Source: Candidatus Zhuqueibacterota bacterium (GTDB taxonomy: Bacteria > Zhuqueibacterota > Zhuqueibacteria > Zhuqueibacterales > Zhuqueibacteraceae). From it: 12,636 bases of DNA. Made by a program: the position numbers and the translations under genes. Shown here one piece after another: positions 1-5,857 of the stretch. Numbering within the stretch: position 1 is the stretch's first letter; each line of letters begins with the position of its first letter. The DNA is taken from contig JABWAN010000057.1 in the NCBI GenBank assembly GCA_013361015.1, positions 1 through 12,636 on the forward strand. Direction: 5' to 3'. The notes beneath the pieces are model-generated. The model made no database searches, was not told the DNA's origin, and saw only the letters and a list, made by a program, of their open reading frames with translations.

Positions 1-2
1 CA

Positions 3-1070
3 ATTCATCAAACTTCTACTAGAAAAAACGCACCTTTTGTTTCGATCAATTGCGGCGCTATTCCTGTTAGCTTAATTGAAAGTGAATTATTTGGTCATGA
101 AAAAGGTGCTTTTACAGGGGCAGTAAAATCTCACCCTGGTTGTTTTGAACAAGCCAATAACGGCATACTCTTTTTAGATGAAATTGGCGAACTAGACCCA
201 AATGTACAGGTAAAATTATTGCGTGCACTCGAAACTCGAACTATTCGCAGAGTTGGGGGTGAAAAAGACATACCTATAAATATTCGTGTTGTAACTGCCA
301 CTCATCGAAATTTAGAAAAAATGGTAGAGGAACAAAAATTTAGAGAAGACCTGCAAAGAAAAGCAGCCGAAGGCCCGATTGAAGTTCCTTCGGGGGACTT
401 GAGTTCTGTAGAGATTTTTTTTCATAAGTTATCGGTATTTATAAAGAGAAACCGAATACAAGTTTTTTCTGCTATTTTAGGTATCGTGGTTGTAATCGTG
501 TTGATTATATCTATAACTGAATATATCAAATACAGAGAAAATGTAGCTACAGTCGAAATCGAGAAAATTGAAAAAAAACACCTTCAAAATCCATTGATTG
601 ATATTAAAGACAAGATTAAGGACTATGAAAAATACCAAAAAGATTTTACCTTGGAAAAACCTTTTCTTCGGTCATCAAAAGTGCTTTCAGAATTGTATGC
701 AAAAAATGGAGAATTTTCCAAAGCTGCGATTGCTTTAGAAAGTGCAGGAAAAAAAATCGAAGATTCCAAAGAAATAAAAGCATACTATTTCTATATCGCA
801 GGGAATTATAGAGAAAGAGCAAATGAAATGAAAGAAGCTCTACAAAATTACGGCATATCTAATTCTTTACTTACACCCAAAGACACTCCAAGTTTTTCTG
901 CATGGAGTTTATACAGCACTGCAAGATTGAAATTACTCACAGGGGACAAGGAAGGAGCCAAGAAAGATTTAGCCAAGGTATTAGAAATTGACTCTCCTGA
1001 ATTTGAAGAAAATTTAAAATCAGTAAAAGAGCTTGCCACTTACCTTATTATCAAACTGAATAAAGGTTGA
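3..1070 (+). CDS. Hybrid ORF: sigma-54 regulator AAA+ fragment fused in frame to a TPR membrane protein
   Basis: The reading frame is open from the left edge to the TGA at 1068-1070, so the true start lies outside the window. Codons from 3 to 353 encode a sigma-54 activator AAA+ core: the sigma-54 contact loop GAFTGA (local residues 35-40), a Walker B stretch GILFLDE (54-60), a sensor-like RVVTATHRN stretch, and FREDL (113-117, nt 339-353), which opens the arginine-finger region. The expected continuation (YYRLNVFPI-like), the rest of the ATPase and the DNA-binding domain are missing. From 354 onward the protein is unrelated: a short polar N-terminus, one hydrophobic helix (about nt 462-525) and helical repeats that look like degenerate TPRs with alternating small and aromatic residues (about nt 655-1010). 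This second part resembles a spirochaete inner-membrane TPR protein that scaffolds protein contacts. hisG starts one base after its stop, suggesting co-transcription. The fusion is probably an assembly artefact; each half is real but incomplete. Confidence 0.8.
   Translation: MHQTSTRKNAPFVSINCGAIPVSLIESELFGHEKGAFTGAVKSHPGCFEQANNGILFLDEIGELDPNVQVKLLRALETRTIRRVGGEKDIPINIRVVTATHRNLEKMVEEQKFREDLQRKAAEGPIEVPSGDLSSVEIFFHKLSVFIKRNRIQVFSAILGIVVVIVLIISITEYIKYRENVATVEIEKIEKKHLQNPLIDIKDKIKDYEKYQKDFTLEKPFLRSSKVLSELYAKNGEFSKAAIALESAGKKIEDSKEIKAYYFYIAGNYRERANEMKEALQNYGISNSLLTPKDTPSFSAWSLYSTARLKLLTGDKEGAKKDLAKVLEIDSPEFEENLKSVKELATYLIIKLNKG
339..360. other. Probable chimeric join 1 (AAA+ fragment to TPR protein)
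   Basis: Protein homology switches immediately after the FREDL codons of a sigma-54 activator; what follows is not any part of that family. Both sides are AT-rich, so composition does not mark this join. A short shared stretch around agaagacctg is a plausible bridging point, because the TPR protein could natively begin with residues such as EDLLQRK. That native start is inferred, not seen. Confidence 0.6.
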
Positions 1071-1071
1071 A

Positions 1072-1686
1072 ATGCTCACTCTTGCTCTGCCCAAAGGAAG
1101 GCTGGCTGAAGAGAGTATGGAAATTCTTGTAAAGAAAAATTGGTTAAAGGACTTACCTTCTCCAAATTCAAAAGAATTGGCATACGAAGAAAAATCCGGA
1201 AAGGTGAAACTACTTTTTGTTCGCTCTCAGGACGTGCCTACTTACGTGGAAGAAAAAGCCGCAGATTGTGGGTTTATAGGGTTTGATATACTTAGAGAAG
1301 GAAGTTTTGATTTAATTCAGGCTTTGGATGTAGAGATCGGGAAATGTAGATTGTCCTTGGCTTCTAAGCCGGAGTTTATTTTCACTGGTGCTTCTGGAAA
1401 GATCAGGGTAGCTACAAAGTATCCAAACTTAACAAGAGAATTTTTCTTTTCCAAGGGAATCAGTTGCGAAATAATTAAATTGTACGGAAGTATTGAGCTG
1501 GCACCTCTTTGTGGTCTATCGGATTGCATTGTAGATCTTGTTTCCACAGGAGAAACTTTACGAGCCAATGGCTTAAAAGAAATCGAAGTGATTATGCACT
1601 CTACTGCAAGGCTTGTTTTTAATAGGTCTTCCTTGTATCAGAAGAGAAAAGAAGCCTTAGAGTTGATATCAGATATTTCAAGATAA
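1072..1686 (+). CDS. hisG: ATP phosphoribosyltransferase catalytic subunit, short form
   Basis: HisG catalyses the first step of histidine synthesis, joining ATP and PRPP to give phosphoribosyl-ATP in the cytoplasm. The protein opens with the typical MLTLALPKGRLAEE and carries the family signature near residues 155-168 (DLVSTGETLRANGL), the loop that binds the PRPP phosphate. At 204 aa it is the short form, which lacks the C-terminal ACT-like regulatory domain of the roughly 300-aa long form. In known species the short form works with HisZ, a histidyl-tRNA synthetase-like regulatory subunit; no hisZ is in this window. The ATG lies one base after the upstream TPR gene stop, so the two are probably translated from one message. 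A 98-base AT-rich spacer separates it from rpmF; I see no clear terminator or sigma-70 promoter there. Confidence 0.95.
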   Translation: MLTLALPKGRLAEESMEILVKKNWLKDLPSPNSKELAYEEKSGKVKLLFVRSQDVPTYVEEKAADCGFIGFDILREGSFDLIQALDVEIGKCRLSLASKPEFIFTGASGKIRVATKYPNLTREFFFSKGISCEIIKLYGSIELAPLCGLSDCIVDLVSTGETLRANGLKEIEVIMHSTARLVFNRSSLYQKRKEALELISDISR

Positions 1687-1784
1687 TTATTTTTATTTTC
1701 TTGTTTAAAAAAACTGATTAAAAAAAATGGTAAACTAATTGTTAAAGGCTAAATTTTTAAGTGTGGAATAGAGGATAAATTGCC

Positions 1785-1988
1785 ATGGCTGTCCCAAAAA
1801 GAAGAAGATCAAAATCCAAAGTGAGATCCAGAAGAGCTCATCAAGCAATAGGTAAGCCAAATTTATCACCTTGTTTCAATTGCGGCTCTTTTATACAGTC
1901 TCACAAAGTGTGTCCTACATGTGGGCATTATAATAGAGTGCTTGAGTTAGCTCCAAAAATCAAAAAACCTAAAAAAACGGAAGAATAG
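1785..1988 (+). CDS. rpmF: 50S ribosomal protein L32
   Basis: L32 is a small protein of the large ribosomal subunit. The 67-aa product starts MAVPKRRRSKSKVRSRRAH, the standard bacterial L32 N-terminus, and has a zinc-ribbon pair of Cys-x-x-Cys motifs (CFNC at 30-33 and CPTC at 44-47), so it is the zinc-binding C+ form. The C-terminus is lysine-rich. The start is supported by an AGAGGA ribosome-binding site at 1770-1775, nine bases before the ATG. plsX follows after six bases, giving the rpmF-plsX-fab order found in many bacteria. The wording of the N-terminal half (HQAIGKPNLSPC) is close to what I recall of Leptospira L32, which supports a Leptospiraceae-like source for this block. Confidence 0.96.
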   Translation: MAVPKRRRSKSKVRSRRAHQAIGKPNLSPCFNCGSFIQSHKVCPTCGHYNRVLELAPKIKKPKKTEE

Positions 1989-1994
1989 TTCGGA

Positions 1995-2999
1995 ATGTGG
2001 GTCGCCGTTGATGCAATGAGCGGCGATTATGGTCCCGCCCAAATAGTGGATGGGGCAGTTGATGCAGTCAATCAATACGGATATAAAGTAGTTTTAGTAG
2101 GAAAAGAAGAAGAGTTAAGCGAAGAGTTACTAAAGCACGATTACGATACCTCTAAAATTAGAATTGTTCACGCCTCAGAGGTAATTGGGATGAACGACTC
2201 TCCTTCTACCGCAGTTCGCACTATCACTGATTCGTCTATCGTACAATCGGTTCAACTTGTAGCCAATCGGGAATGCGTAGGAGTTTTTTCACCCGGAAAT
2301 ACTGGTGCAACTATGGCAGCGTCTCTACTCTACCTTGGCAGAATCCAAGGAGTTTTGCGTCCACCGATTGCAGCTCCCATTCCCCGGGAAAAGGGAAACC
2401 CTCTTTTATTATTGGACGCAGGTGCAAACGTAGATTGTAAGCCTGAATATTTGGCTCAATTTGCTGTAATGGGAGAGATTTATGCGAGAGAAATTTTCTC
2501 TATCCAAAAGCCTAAGATCGGAATACTTTCCAATGGAGAAGAGGACAAAAAAGGAAGCGCACTATCTCTGAAAACTTTTGAAATTCTAAAAAAATTAGGT
2601 TTAAATTTTGTAGGAAACGTAGAAGGCAGGGACTTGTATGGATCCGGAAGAGAAGTGGACGTGGTTGTGTGTGACGGATTTATCGGAAATATAGTGCTCA
2701 AAGCGACAGAAGGATTAGCAAAATCTATTTTCAATGTACTAAAGCAAAATATTCAAGGCTCAAGCCTTGCACAAACCGGAGCCTTGCTCTTAAAACCTTC
2801 TTTGGCTATGATGAAAAAAAGATTGGACTATGCTGAATACGGAGGAGCACTTCTTCTTGGAGTGAACGGGATTTGTATTATCGGTCACGGTGGCTCTAAT
2901 TCGCTTGCAGTAAAAAATGCAATTCGAGTAGTCATCGAGTGCGCAAAAAATGAAGTAAACACCAGAATTGCAGAAAATTTAATTAAGTATAAGATATGA
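1995..2999 (+). CDS. plsX: Phosphate acyltransferase PlsX
   Basis: PlsX converts acyl-ACP and phosphate to acyl-phosphate, the donor used by PlsY to start phospholipid synthesis; it is a peripheral protein on the inner face of the membrane. The 334-aa length is normal. Family landmarks are visible: the N-terminal VAVDAMSGDYGP (normally AVDAMGGDxxP; the second Gly is Ser here), GNTGATMAAS near residue 103, LLLDAGANVDC near 137, and the C-terminal third with VVCDGFIGNIVLKATEG and YGGALLLGVNG. The ATG lies six bases after the rpmF stop, with a purine-rich GGAAG inside the end of rpmF that can act as its ribosome-binding site, so rpmF and plsX are very likely one transcript. fabG follows after 87 bases. 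Confidence 0.96.
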   Translation: MWVAVDAMSGDYGPAQIVDGAVDAVNQYGYKVVLVGKEEELSEELLKHDYDTSKIRIVHASEVIGMNDSPSTAVRTITDSSIVQSVQLVANRECVGVFSPGNTGATMAASLLYLGRIQGVLRPPIAAPIPREKGNPLLLLDAGANVDCKPEYLAQFAVMGEIYAREIFSIQKPKIGILSNGEEDKKGSALSLKTFEILKKLGLNFVGNVEGRDLYGSGREVDVVVCDGFIGNIVLKATEGLAKSIFNVLKQNIQGSSLAQTGALLLKPSLAMMKKRLDYAEYGGALLLGVNGICIIGHGGSNSLAVKNAIRVVIECAKNEVNTRIAENLIKYKI

Positions 3000-3018
3000 T
3001 TTGTATTTTTTGAATTAT

Positions 3019-3059
3019 CCGGTTTTAGAATTATTTTAATAATAATATTCTGGATCCGG
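3019..3059 (+). other. Imperfect hairpin between plsX and fabG
   Basis: The 87-base gap can fold as ccgg (3019-3022) with ccgg (3056-3059), agaat (3027-3031) with attct (3047-3051), and tatt with aata around a ttaat loop, with a two-base bulge. An 8-base direct repeat atccggtt occurs at 3017-3024 and 3054-3061. It could be a weak terminator, an RNA processing site or chance in an AT-rich spacer; no strong T-run follows. Confidence 0.25.
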
Positions 3060-3086
3060 TTAATTTTAAAAATTGTAAGAGGGAAA

Positions 3087-3848
3087 ATGATAAATTTAAA
3101 AGATAAGTCTGCTATTGTTACCGGTGGTGCGAGAGGTATTGGAAAAGGAATTGCTTTAAAGCTCGGCTCACTGGGTGCAAATCTTGTAATTGCAGATTTG
3201 AATGAAGATTCGATCAATTCGTGTGTCACTGAATTGAAAGGTTTAGGTTACAAGGCTATTGGGGTAAAGTGCGACGTTTCCAAAGAAGAAGATGCTGTAA
3301 ATTTAATCGACTCCTGTCAGAAAGAATACGGAAAAGTGGATATCTTAGTAAACAATGCAGGGATCACAAAAGACACATTGCTAATGAGAATGAAAAAAGA
3401 GCAATGGGATGCGGTAATTTCTGTCAATCTTACAGGAACATTTAACTGCACTCACGCAGCTATTAAATACATGTTGAAGCAGAGAAGTGGAGCGATTGTG
3501 AATTTATCTTCTATTTCAGGAGAGAATGGAAACATTGGACAGACAAACTACTCAGCGTCTAAAGCGGGCGTGATCGGATTTACTAAGGCTTGTGCACTTG
3601 AGCTTGCGTCTCGTGGGATTCGAGTAAATGCAATTGCACCGGGATTTATAGCAACTGAAATGACTGCTGCCATTCCTGAAAATATCAGAAATGGAATGGT
3701 GAATGCGATTCCTTTGAAAAGAGCCGGAGTTCCTGAAGATATTGCAAATGCGGTAGCTTTTTTATCGAGTGATTCTTCCTCTTTTATTACAGGTCATATA
3801 CTTGACGTAAATGGTGGAGGCTTTTTGCCGGGTATAGGCGGCGCATAA
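3087..3848 (+). CDS. fabG: 3-oxoacyl-[ACP] reductase FabG
   Basis: FabG reduces 3-oxoacyl-ACP with NADPH in each round of fatty-acid elongation. The 253-aa protein is a classical short-chain dehydrogenase: the dinucleotide-binding TGGARGIG at 12-19, NNAG at 89-92, and the catalytic triad Ser142, Tyr155 and Lys159 (NYSASKAG context). The C-terminal ITGHILDVNGG segment is also typical. The ATG is supported by an AGAGGG ribosome-binding site a few bases upstream. Its place between plsX and acpP argues for the fatty-acid enzyme rather than another SDR reductase. The last residues (FLPGIGGA) are a slightly extended glycine-rich tail. Codon use is AT-rich and matches hisG, rpmF and plsX. Confidence 0.95.
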   Translation: MINLKDKSAIVTGGARGIGKGIALKLGSLGANLVIADLNEDSINSCVTELKGLGYKAIGVKCDVSKEEDAVNLIDSCQKEYGKVDILVNNAGITKDTLLMRMKKEQWDAVISVNLTGTFNCTHAAIKYMLKQRSGAIVNLSSISGENGNIGQTNYSASKAGVIGFTKACALELASRGIRVNAIAPGFIATEMTAAIPENIRNGMVNAIPLKRAGVPEDIANAVAFLSSDSSSFITGHILDVNGGGFLPGIGGA

Positions 3849-3879
3849 AAATTTGAAATCTGAAAAAAAAAGTGGTTTA

Positions 3880-3898
3880 TGGCTTGCCAAATTTTTTT
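3880..3898 (+). terminator. Weak candidate terminator after fabG
   Basis: A very short stem tggc-tt-gcca (3880-3889) is followed by a run of seven T (3892-3898). An upstream A-run could extend the pairing with the T-run. The stem is only four base pairs, so it may not stop transcription. Confidence 0.25.
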
Positions 3899-3924
3899 GG
3901 TTTTTAGACGTTCAAAAATCAGAG

Positions 3925-3943
3925 GTATTCTTTCTGAGAATAC
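3925..3943 (+). other. Perfect 7-bp hairpin in the fabG-acpP spacer
   Basis: gtattct (3925-3931) pairs exactly with agaatac (3937-3943) around the loop ttctg. An outer agagg (3921-3925) can pair with cctct (3951-3955). No T-run follows, so a role in the acpP leader RNA or mRNA stability is as likely as termination. Function is inferred only. Confidence 0.3.
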
Positions 3944-3998
3944 TTGCTGGCCTCTATATTTCTTAATAAGAAGTAAGTGGTTTACATTATCAACTAGT

Positions 3999-4020
3999 CC
4001 CGCAAAAAGCGGGTTGGAGG
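3999..4020 (+). promoter_or_regulatory. acpP translation-start region: hairpin abutting a strong ribosome-binding site
   Basis: cccgc (3999-4003) and gcggg (4009-4013) form a 5-bp GC stem with an aaaaa loop. Two bases later comes GGAGG (4016-4020), six bases before the acpP ATG. The strong site fits high ACP expression. The adjacent stem could set leader structure but does not itself cover the GGAGG. Confidence 0.4.
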
Positions 4021-4026
4021 AAAATT

Positions 4027-4263
4027 ATGGCAGATATGGAAAAAATTAAAGCAATCATCGTTGAGCAACTCGGCGTGAGCGAAGAGCAGGTGAAGCCCGA
4101 GGCCAAGTTCATCGAGGATCTCGGCGCCGACTCGCTCGACACCGTCGAGCTCGTCATGGCCTTCGAGGAGGAGTTCGACATCACCGTCCCGGACGAGGAC
4201 GCGGAGAAGCTCTTGAGCGTCGGCGACGTCTTCGCCTACATCGAGCAGCAGTCCTCGAAGTGA
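4027..4263 (+). CDS. acpP: Acyl carrier protein (hybrid gene across a join)
   Basis: ACP carries growing acyl chains on a 4'-phosphopantetheine arm during fatty-acid synthesis. The 78-aa acidic protein has the invariant attachment motif GADSLD with Ser36 as the modified residue, followed by the usual helix II TVELVMAFEEEF. The start is fixed by GGAGG at 4016-4020. The gene is compositionally split: the first 11 or so codons are AT-rich like fabG (gaa, aaa, att), whereas from about codon 14 on nearly every codon ends in G or C. The switch falls within VEQLGV (about nt 4060-4078), a very conserved stretch. The protein is complete and would look functional, but it probably combines the start of one organism's acpP with the rest of another's. 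Confidence 0.92.
   Translation: MADMEKIKAIIVEQLGVSEEQVKPEAKFIEDLGADSLDTVELVMAFEEEFDITVPDEDAEKLLSVGDVFAYIEQQSSK
4059..4080. other. Probable chimeric join 2 (inside acpP)
   Basis: Before about 4060 the sequence is AT-rich with a strong Shine-Dalgarno site; after about 4078 it is about 65% GC. The change occurs inside the conserved VEQLGV codons (gagcaactcggcgt), where unrelated acpP genes could share a short identical stretch. The frame is kept. Confidence 0.75.
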
Positions 4264-4311
4264 TGGTGGCCGGCCCGGCCGTCCCCGGTCGCGGAACCGA
4301 CCCTCTGCGAG

Positions 4312-4337
4312 ATGCGCCTCCCCGGAGGCGCATTTTT
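4312..4337 (+). terminator. Intrinsic terminator after acpP
   Basis: A perfect 10-bp stem, atgcgcctcc (4312-4321) with ggaggcgcat (4324-4333), separated by two bases, runs directly into five T (4333-4337). It lies 49 bases after the acpP stop and ends the acpP transcript of Block C. Confidence 0.85.
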
Positions 4338-4345
4338 GTTTCCGG

Positions 4346-4363
4346 CCGCGGCGCCCGCCGCGG
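4346..4363. repeat. Perfect 8-bp inverted repeat in the acpP downstream spacer
   Basis: ccgcggcg (4346-4353) and cgccgcgg (4356-4363) are exact inverted copies two bases apart. There is no T-run. It may be an operator-like site or just chance in GC-rich DNA; it lies about 60 bases upstream of the next gene. Confidence 0.3.
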
Positions 4364-4421
4364 AGACGGGAAGCGGTGGATTTCCCGCGGTTTGCGCGTA
4401 GAGTTACCGACCCATCCGAAC

Positions 4422-4949
4422 ATGCCCGCCCTCTCCTTCGACGACATTGCCTACGCGATGGAGCATACCGTCGTCGCGCACGAGCCCGACCGGCTCATCG
4501 ACACCTTCGGAACGACCAACTTCCGCTTCCATCTCCTCACCGAGCCGATGGACTCGGCGGGGTCGGTGCGCGTCCGCGAGGGGCGGATGGAGACGGAGCG
4601 GCCGAAGATCATCCGTCCGGAAGGCTACGACGACCTCCATTTCGAGGGCTTCGGGGAGCAGGCGCGGGCCTTCGCGGAGTGGTTCCGGCGGCACGGCAAC
4701 CTCGCCTTCTTCCAATACGGCTTCCATTTCGCGAAACGCGGCTTCACCGAGGAGCTCGTCCATGCGCCGCTCGAAGCGGTGCGCGACCGCATCCTCGGGG
4801 AAATCCGCGCGAACGGCGACCCGTCGCGCGCCCTCATCTGCGGCGTGGACGACTCCTGGGAGGTCTCGCTGATCAAGTTCACGATCGAGACGATCGCCCG
4901 CTCCCTCAGGATCAACGTGTTTGACTTCAAGCGGCGCGGGCTGCTCTGA
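4422..4949 (+). CDS. Conserved-looking hypothetical protein, 175 aa
   Basis: I do not recognise a named family. The product is a soluble, acidic-to-neutral 175-aa protein without a signal peptide, membrane helix or cysteine cluster (one Cys only). It begins MPALSFDDIAYAMEHTVV and ends with a compact INVFDFKRRGLL. Several aromatic and charged segments (FGTTNFRFHL, FFQYGFHFAKRG, WEVSLIKFTIETIARS) suggest a folded domain. GC-rich third-codon positions run through the whole frame, which supports coding. I chose ATG 4422 because the longer frame from 4260 would run through the acpP terminator at 4312-4337. No Shine-Dalgarno is visible, as also for its two downstream neighbours. The LysM gene starts 28 bases after it, suggesting an operon. 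From memory, similar proteins exist in Verrucomicrobiota, but I cannot confirm this. Confidence 0.75.
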   Translation: MPALSFDDIAYAMEHTVVAHEPDRLIDTFGTTNFRFHLLTEPMDSAGSVRVREGRMETERPKIIRPEGYDDLHFEGFGEQARAFAEWFRRHGNLAFFQYGFHFAKRGFTEELVHAPLEAVRDRILGEIRANGDPSRALICGVDDSWEVSLIKFTIETIARSLRINVFDFKRRGLL

Positions 4950-4977
4950 GGCGCGCCGGTCTTCCACCCGTCCCGCG

Positions 4978-5826
4978 ATGGCCCGGTTCAAGTTCCTTCT
5001 CGCCTTCCTCGCCTTGCTCGTCTGCGGCGGCGGCGTCGCCGGGGCCTACGTCTACTGGAAGAAGTTCGCCCAGCCGGAGTGGGTCGTGAACCGCCACATC
5101 TCGGGGAAGGGCGGGGCGCTCGATCGGCCCGACTTGGGCAAGCGCCACTTCGACGCGGCCCTCGCCCTGCTCCGCAAGGGCGAGCTGATCTCGGCGCGCG
5201 ACCGCCTCCTCTACCTCATGCGCTATTTCCCCGAATCCGCGACCTGCGCCGAGGCGAAGCGCATCGTTGGAGAGGTGAACCTCGACCTCCTCCTCTCGCG
5301 GATCCCGATCCCCGGCAAGATCGACCACAAAGTGCGGCGGGGCGAGGCCCTCGTCACGATCGCGGGCCGGAACCAGACCACGATCGACTACATCATGCGG
5401 GCGAACGGGAAGACCTCGGAGTTCATCTTCCCCGACGAGGTCCTCACGGTGTATCCGCTCAACTTCCGGGTCGAGATCGACCTGAAGGCCGGGACCGTGA
5501 CCGTCTTCGACGGGGACGCGTTCTTCAAGGAGTACGCCATCCTCGACCGCAACCTGCCGGCGGACATGAGAGCGCCGGTGGCGACGACGGTGAGCGAGCG
5601 GGTCGCCTGGCGCGGGGACGAGCCGGTCAATTTCACGCACCCCGGCTACATGGGCTGCGCCAAGTGGATCCGCACGGGGAAGATCGGGCTTTTCCTCCGC
5701 CAGGCCGATCCGGGACGGGACGGCGGCGGGGAGTCGCGCCCCTTCGGGGTGATGGTCGCGAACCCGGATCTGGAGGAGCTCTACACCATCCTCCGCGTCG
5801 GCTCGAAAGTCGATCTTGTGAAGTAG
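4978..5826 (+). CDS. LysM protein with degenerate YkuD (L,D-transpeptidase-like) C-terminus
   Basis: The 282-aa protein has an N-terminal membrane anchor or uncleaved signal (residues about 5-25, FKFLLAFLALLVCGGG onward), then a helical TPR-like stretch with FDAALALLRKGELISARDRL, then one LysM domain (KVRRGEALVTIAGR... to DEVLTVYP). LysM binds peptidoglycan, so it likely acts in the periplasm. The last part has the strand pattern of YkuD L,D-transpeptidases (VEIDLKAGTVTVFDG) and ends NPDLEELYTILRVGSKV, matching the stretch after the YkuD active site. However, the catalytic SxGCIR motif is replaced by RPFGVM, so the nucleophilic Cys and the Arg are gone. It should bind the wall but not cross-link it. 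ATG 4978 is preferred over an in-frame TTG at 4921, which overlaps the upstream gene and precedes the hydrophobic anchor by 19 codons. accA follows after 31 bases. Confidence 0.8.
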   Translation: MARFKFLLAFLALLVCGGGVAGAYVYWKKFAQPEWVVNRHISGKGGALDRPDLGKRHFDAALALLRKGELISARDRLLYLMRYFPESATCAEAKRIVGEVNLDLLLSRIPIPGKIDHKVRRGEALVTIAGRNQTTIDYIMRANGKTSEFIFPDEVLTVYPLNFRVEIDLKAGTVTVFDGDAFFKEYAILDRNLPADMRAPVATTVSERVAWRGDEPVNFTHPGYMGCAKWIRTGKIGLFLRQADPGRDGGGESRPFGVMVANPDLEELYTILRVGSKVDLVK

Positions 5827-5857
5827 ACCGGCGCGGGAAACGCGCTATGGTTCCCCC

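Noticed and set aside
1687..1784. Sigma-70 promoter before rpmF
   Set aside because: TTGTTA at 1739-1744 could serve as a -35, but no reasonable -10 lies at the right distance; AT-rich DNA gives many chance matches.
4260..4421. N-terminal extension of the 175-aa protein to the ATG at 4260
   Set aside because: The extension would be translated through the acpP terminator hairpin, overlaps the acpP stop, and encodes a low-complexity Arg/Pro/Gly-rich stretch; ATG 4422 is far more sensible.
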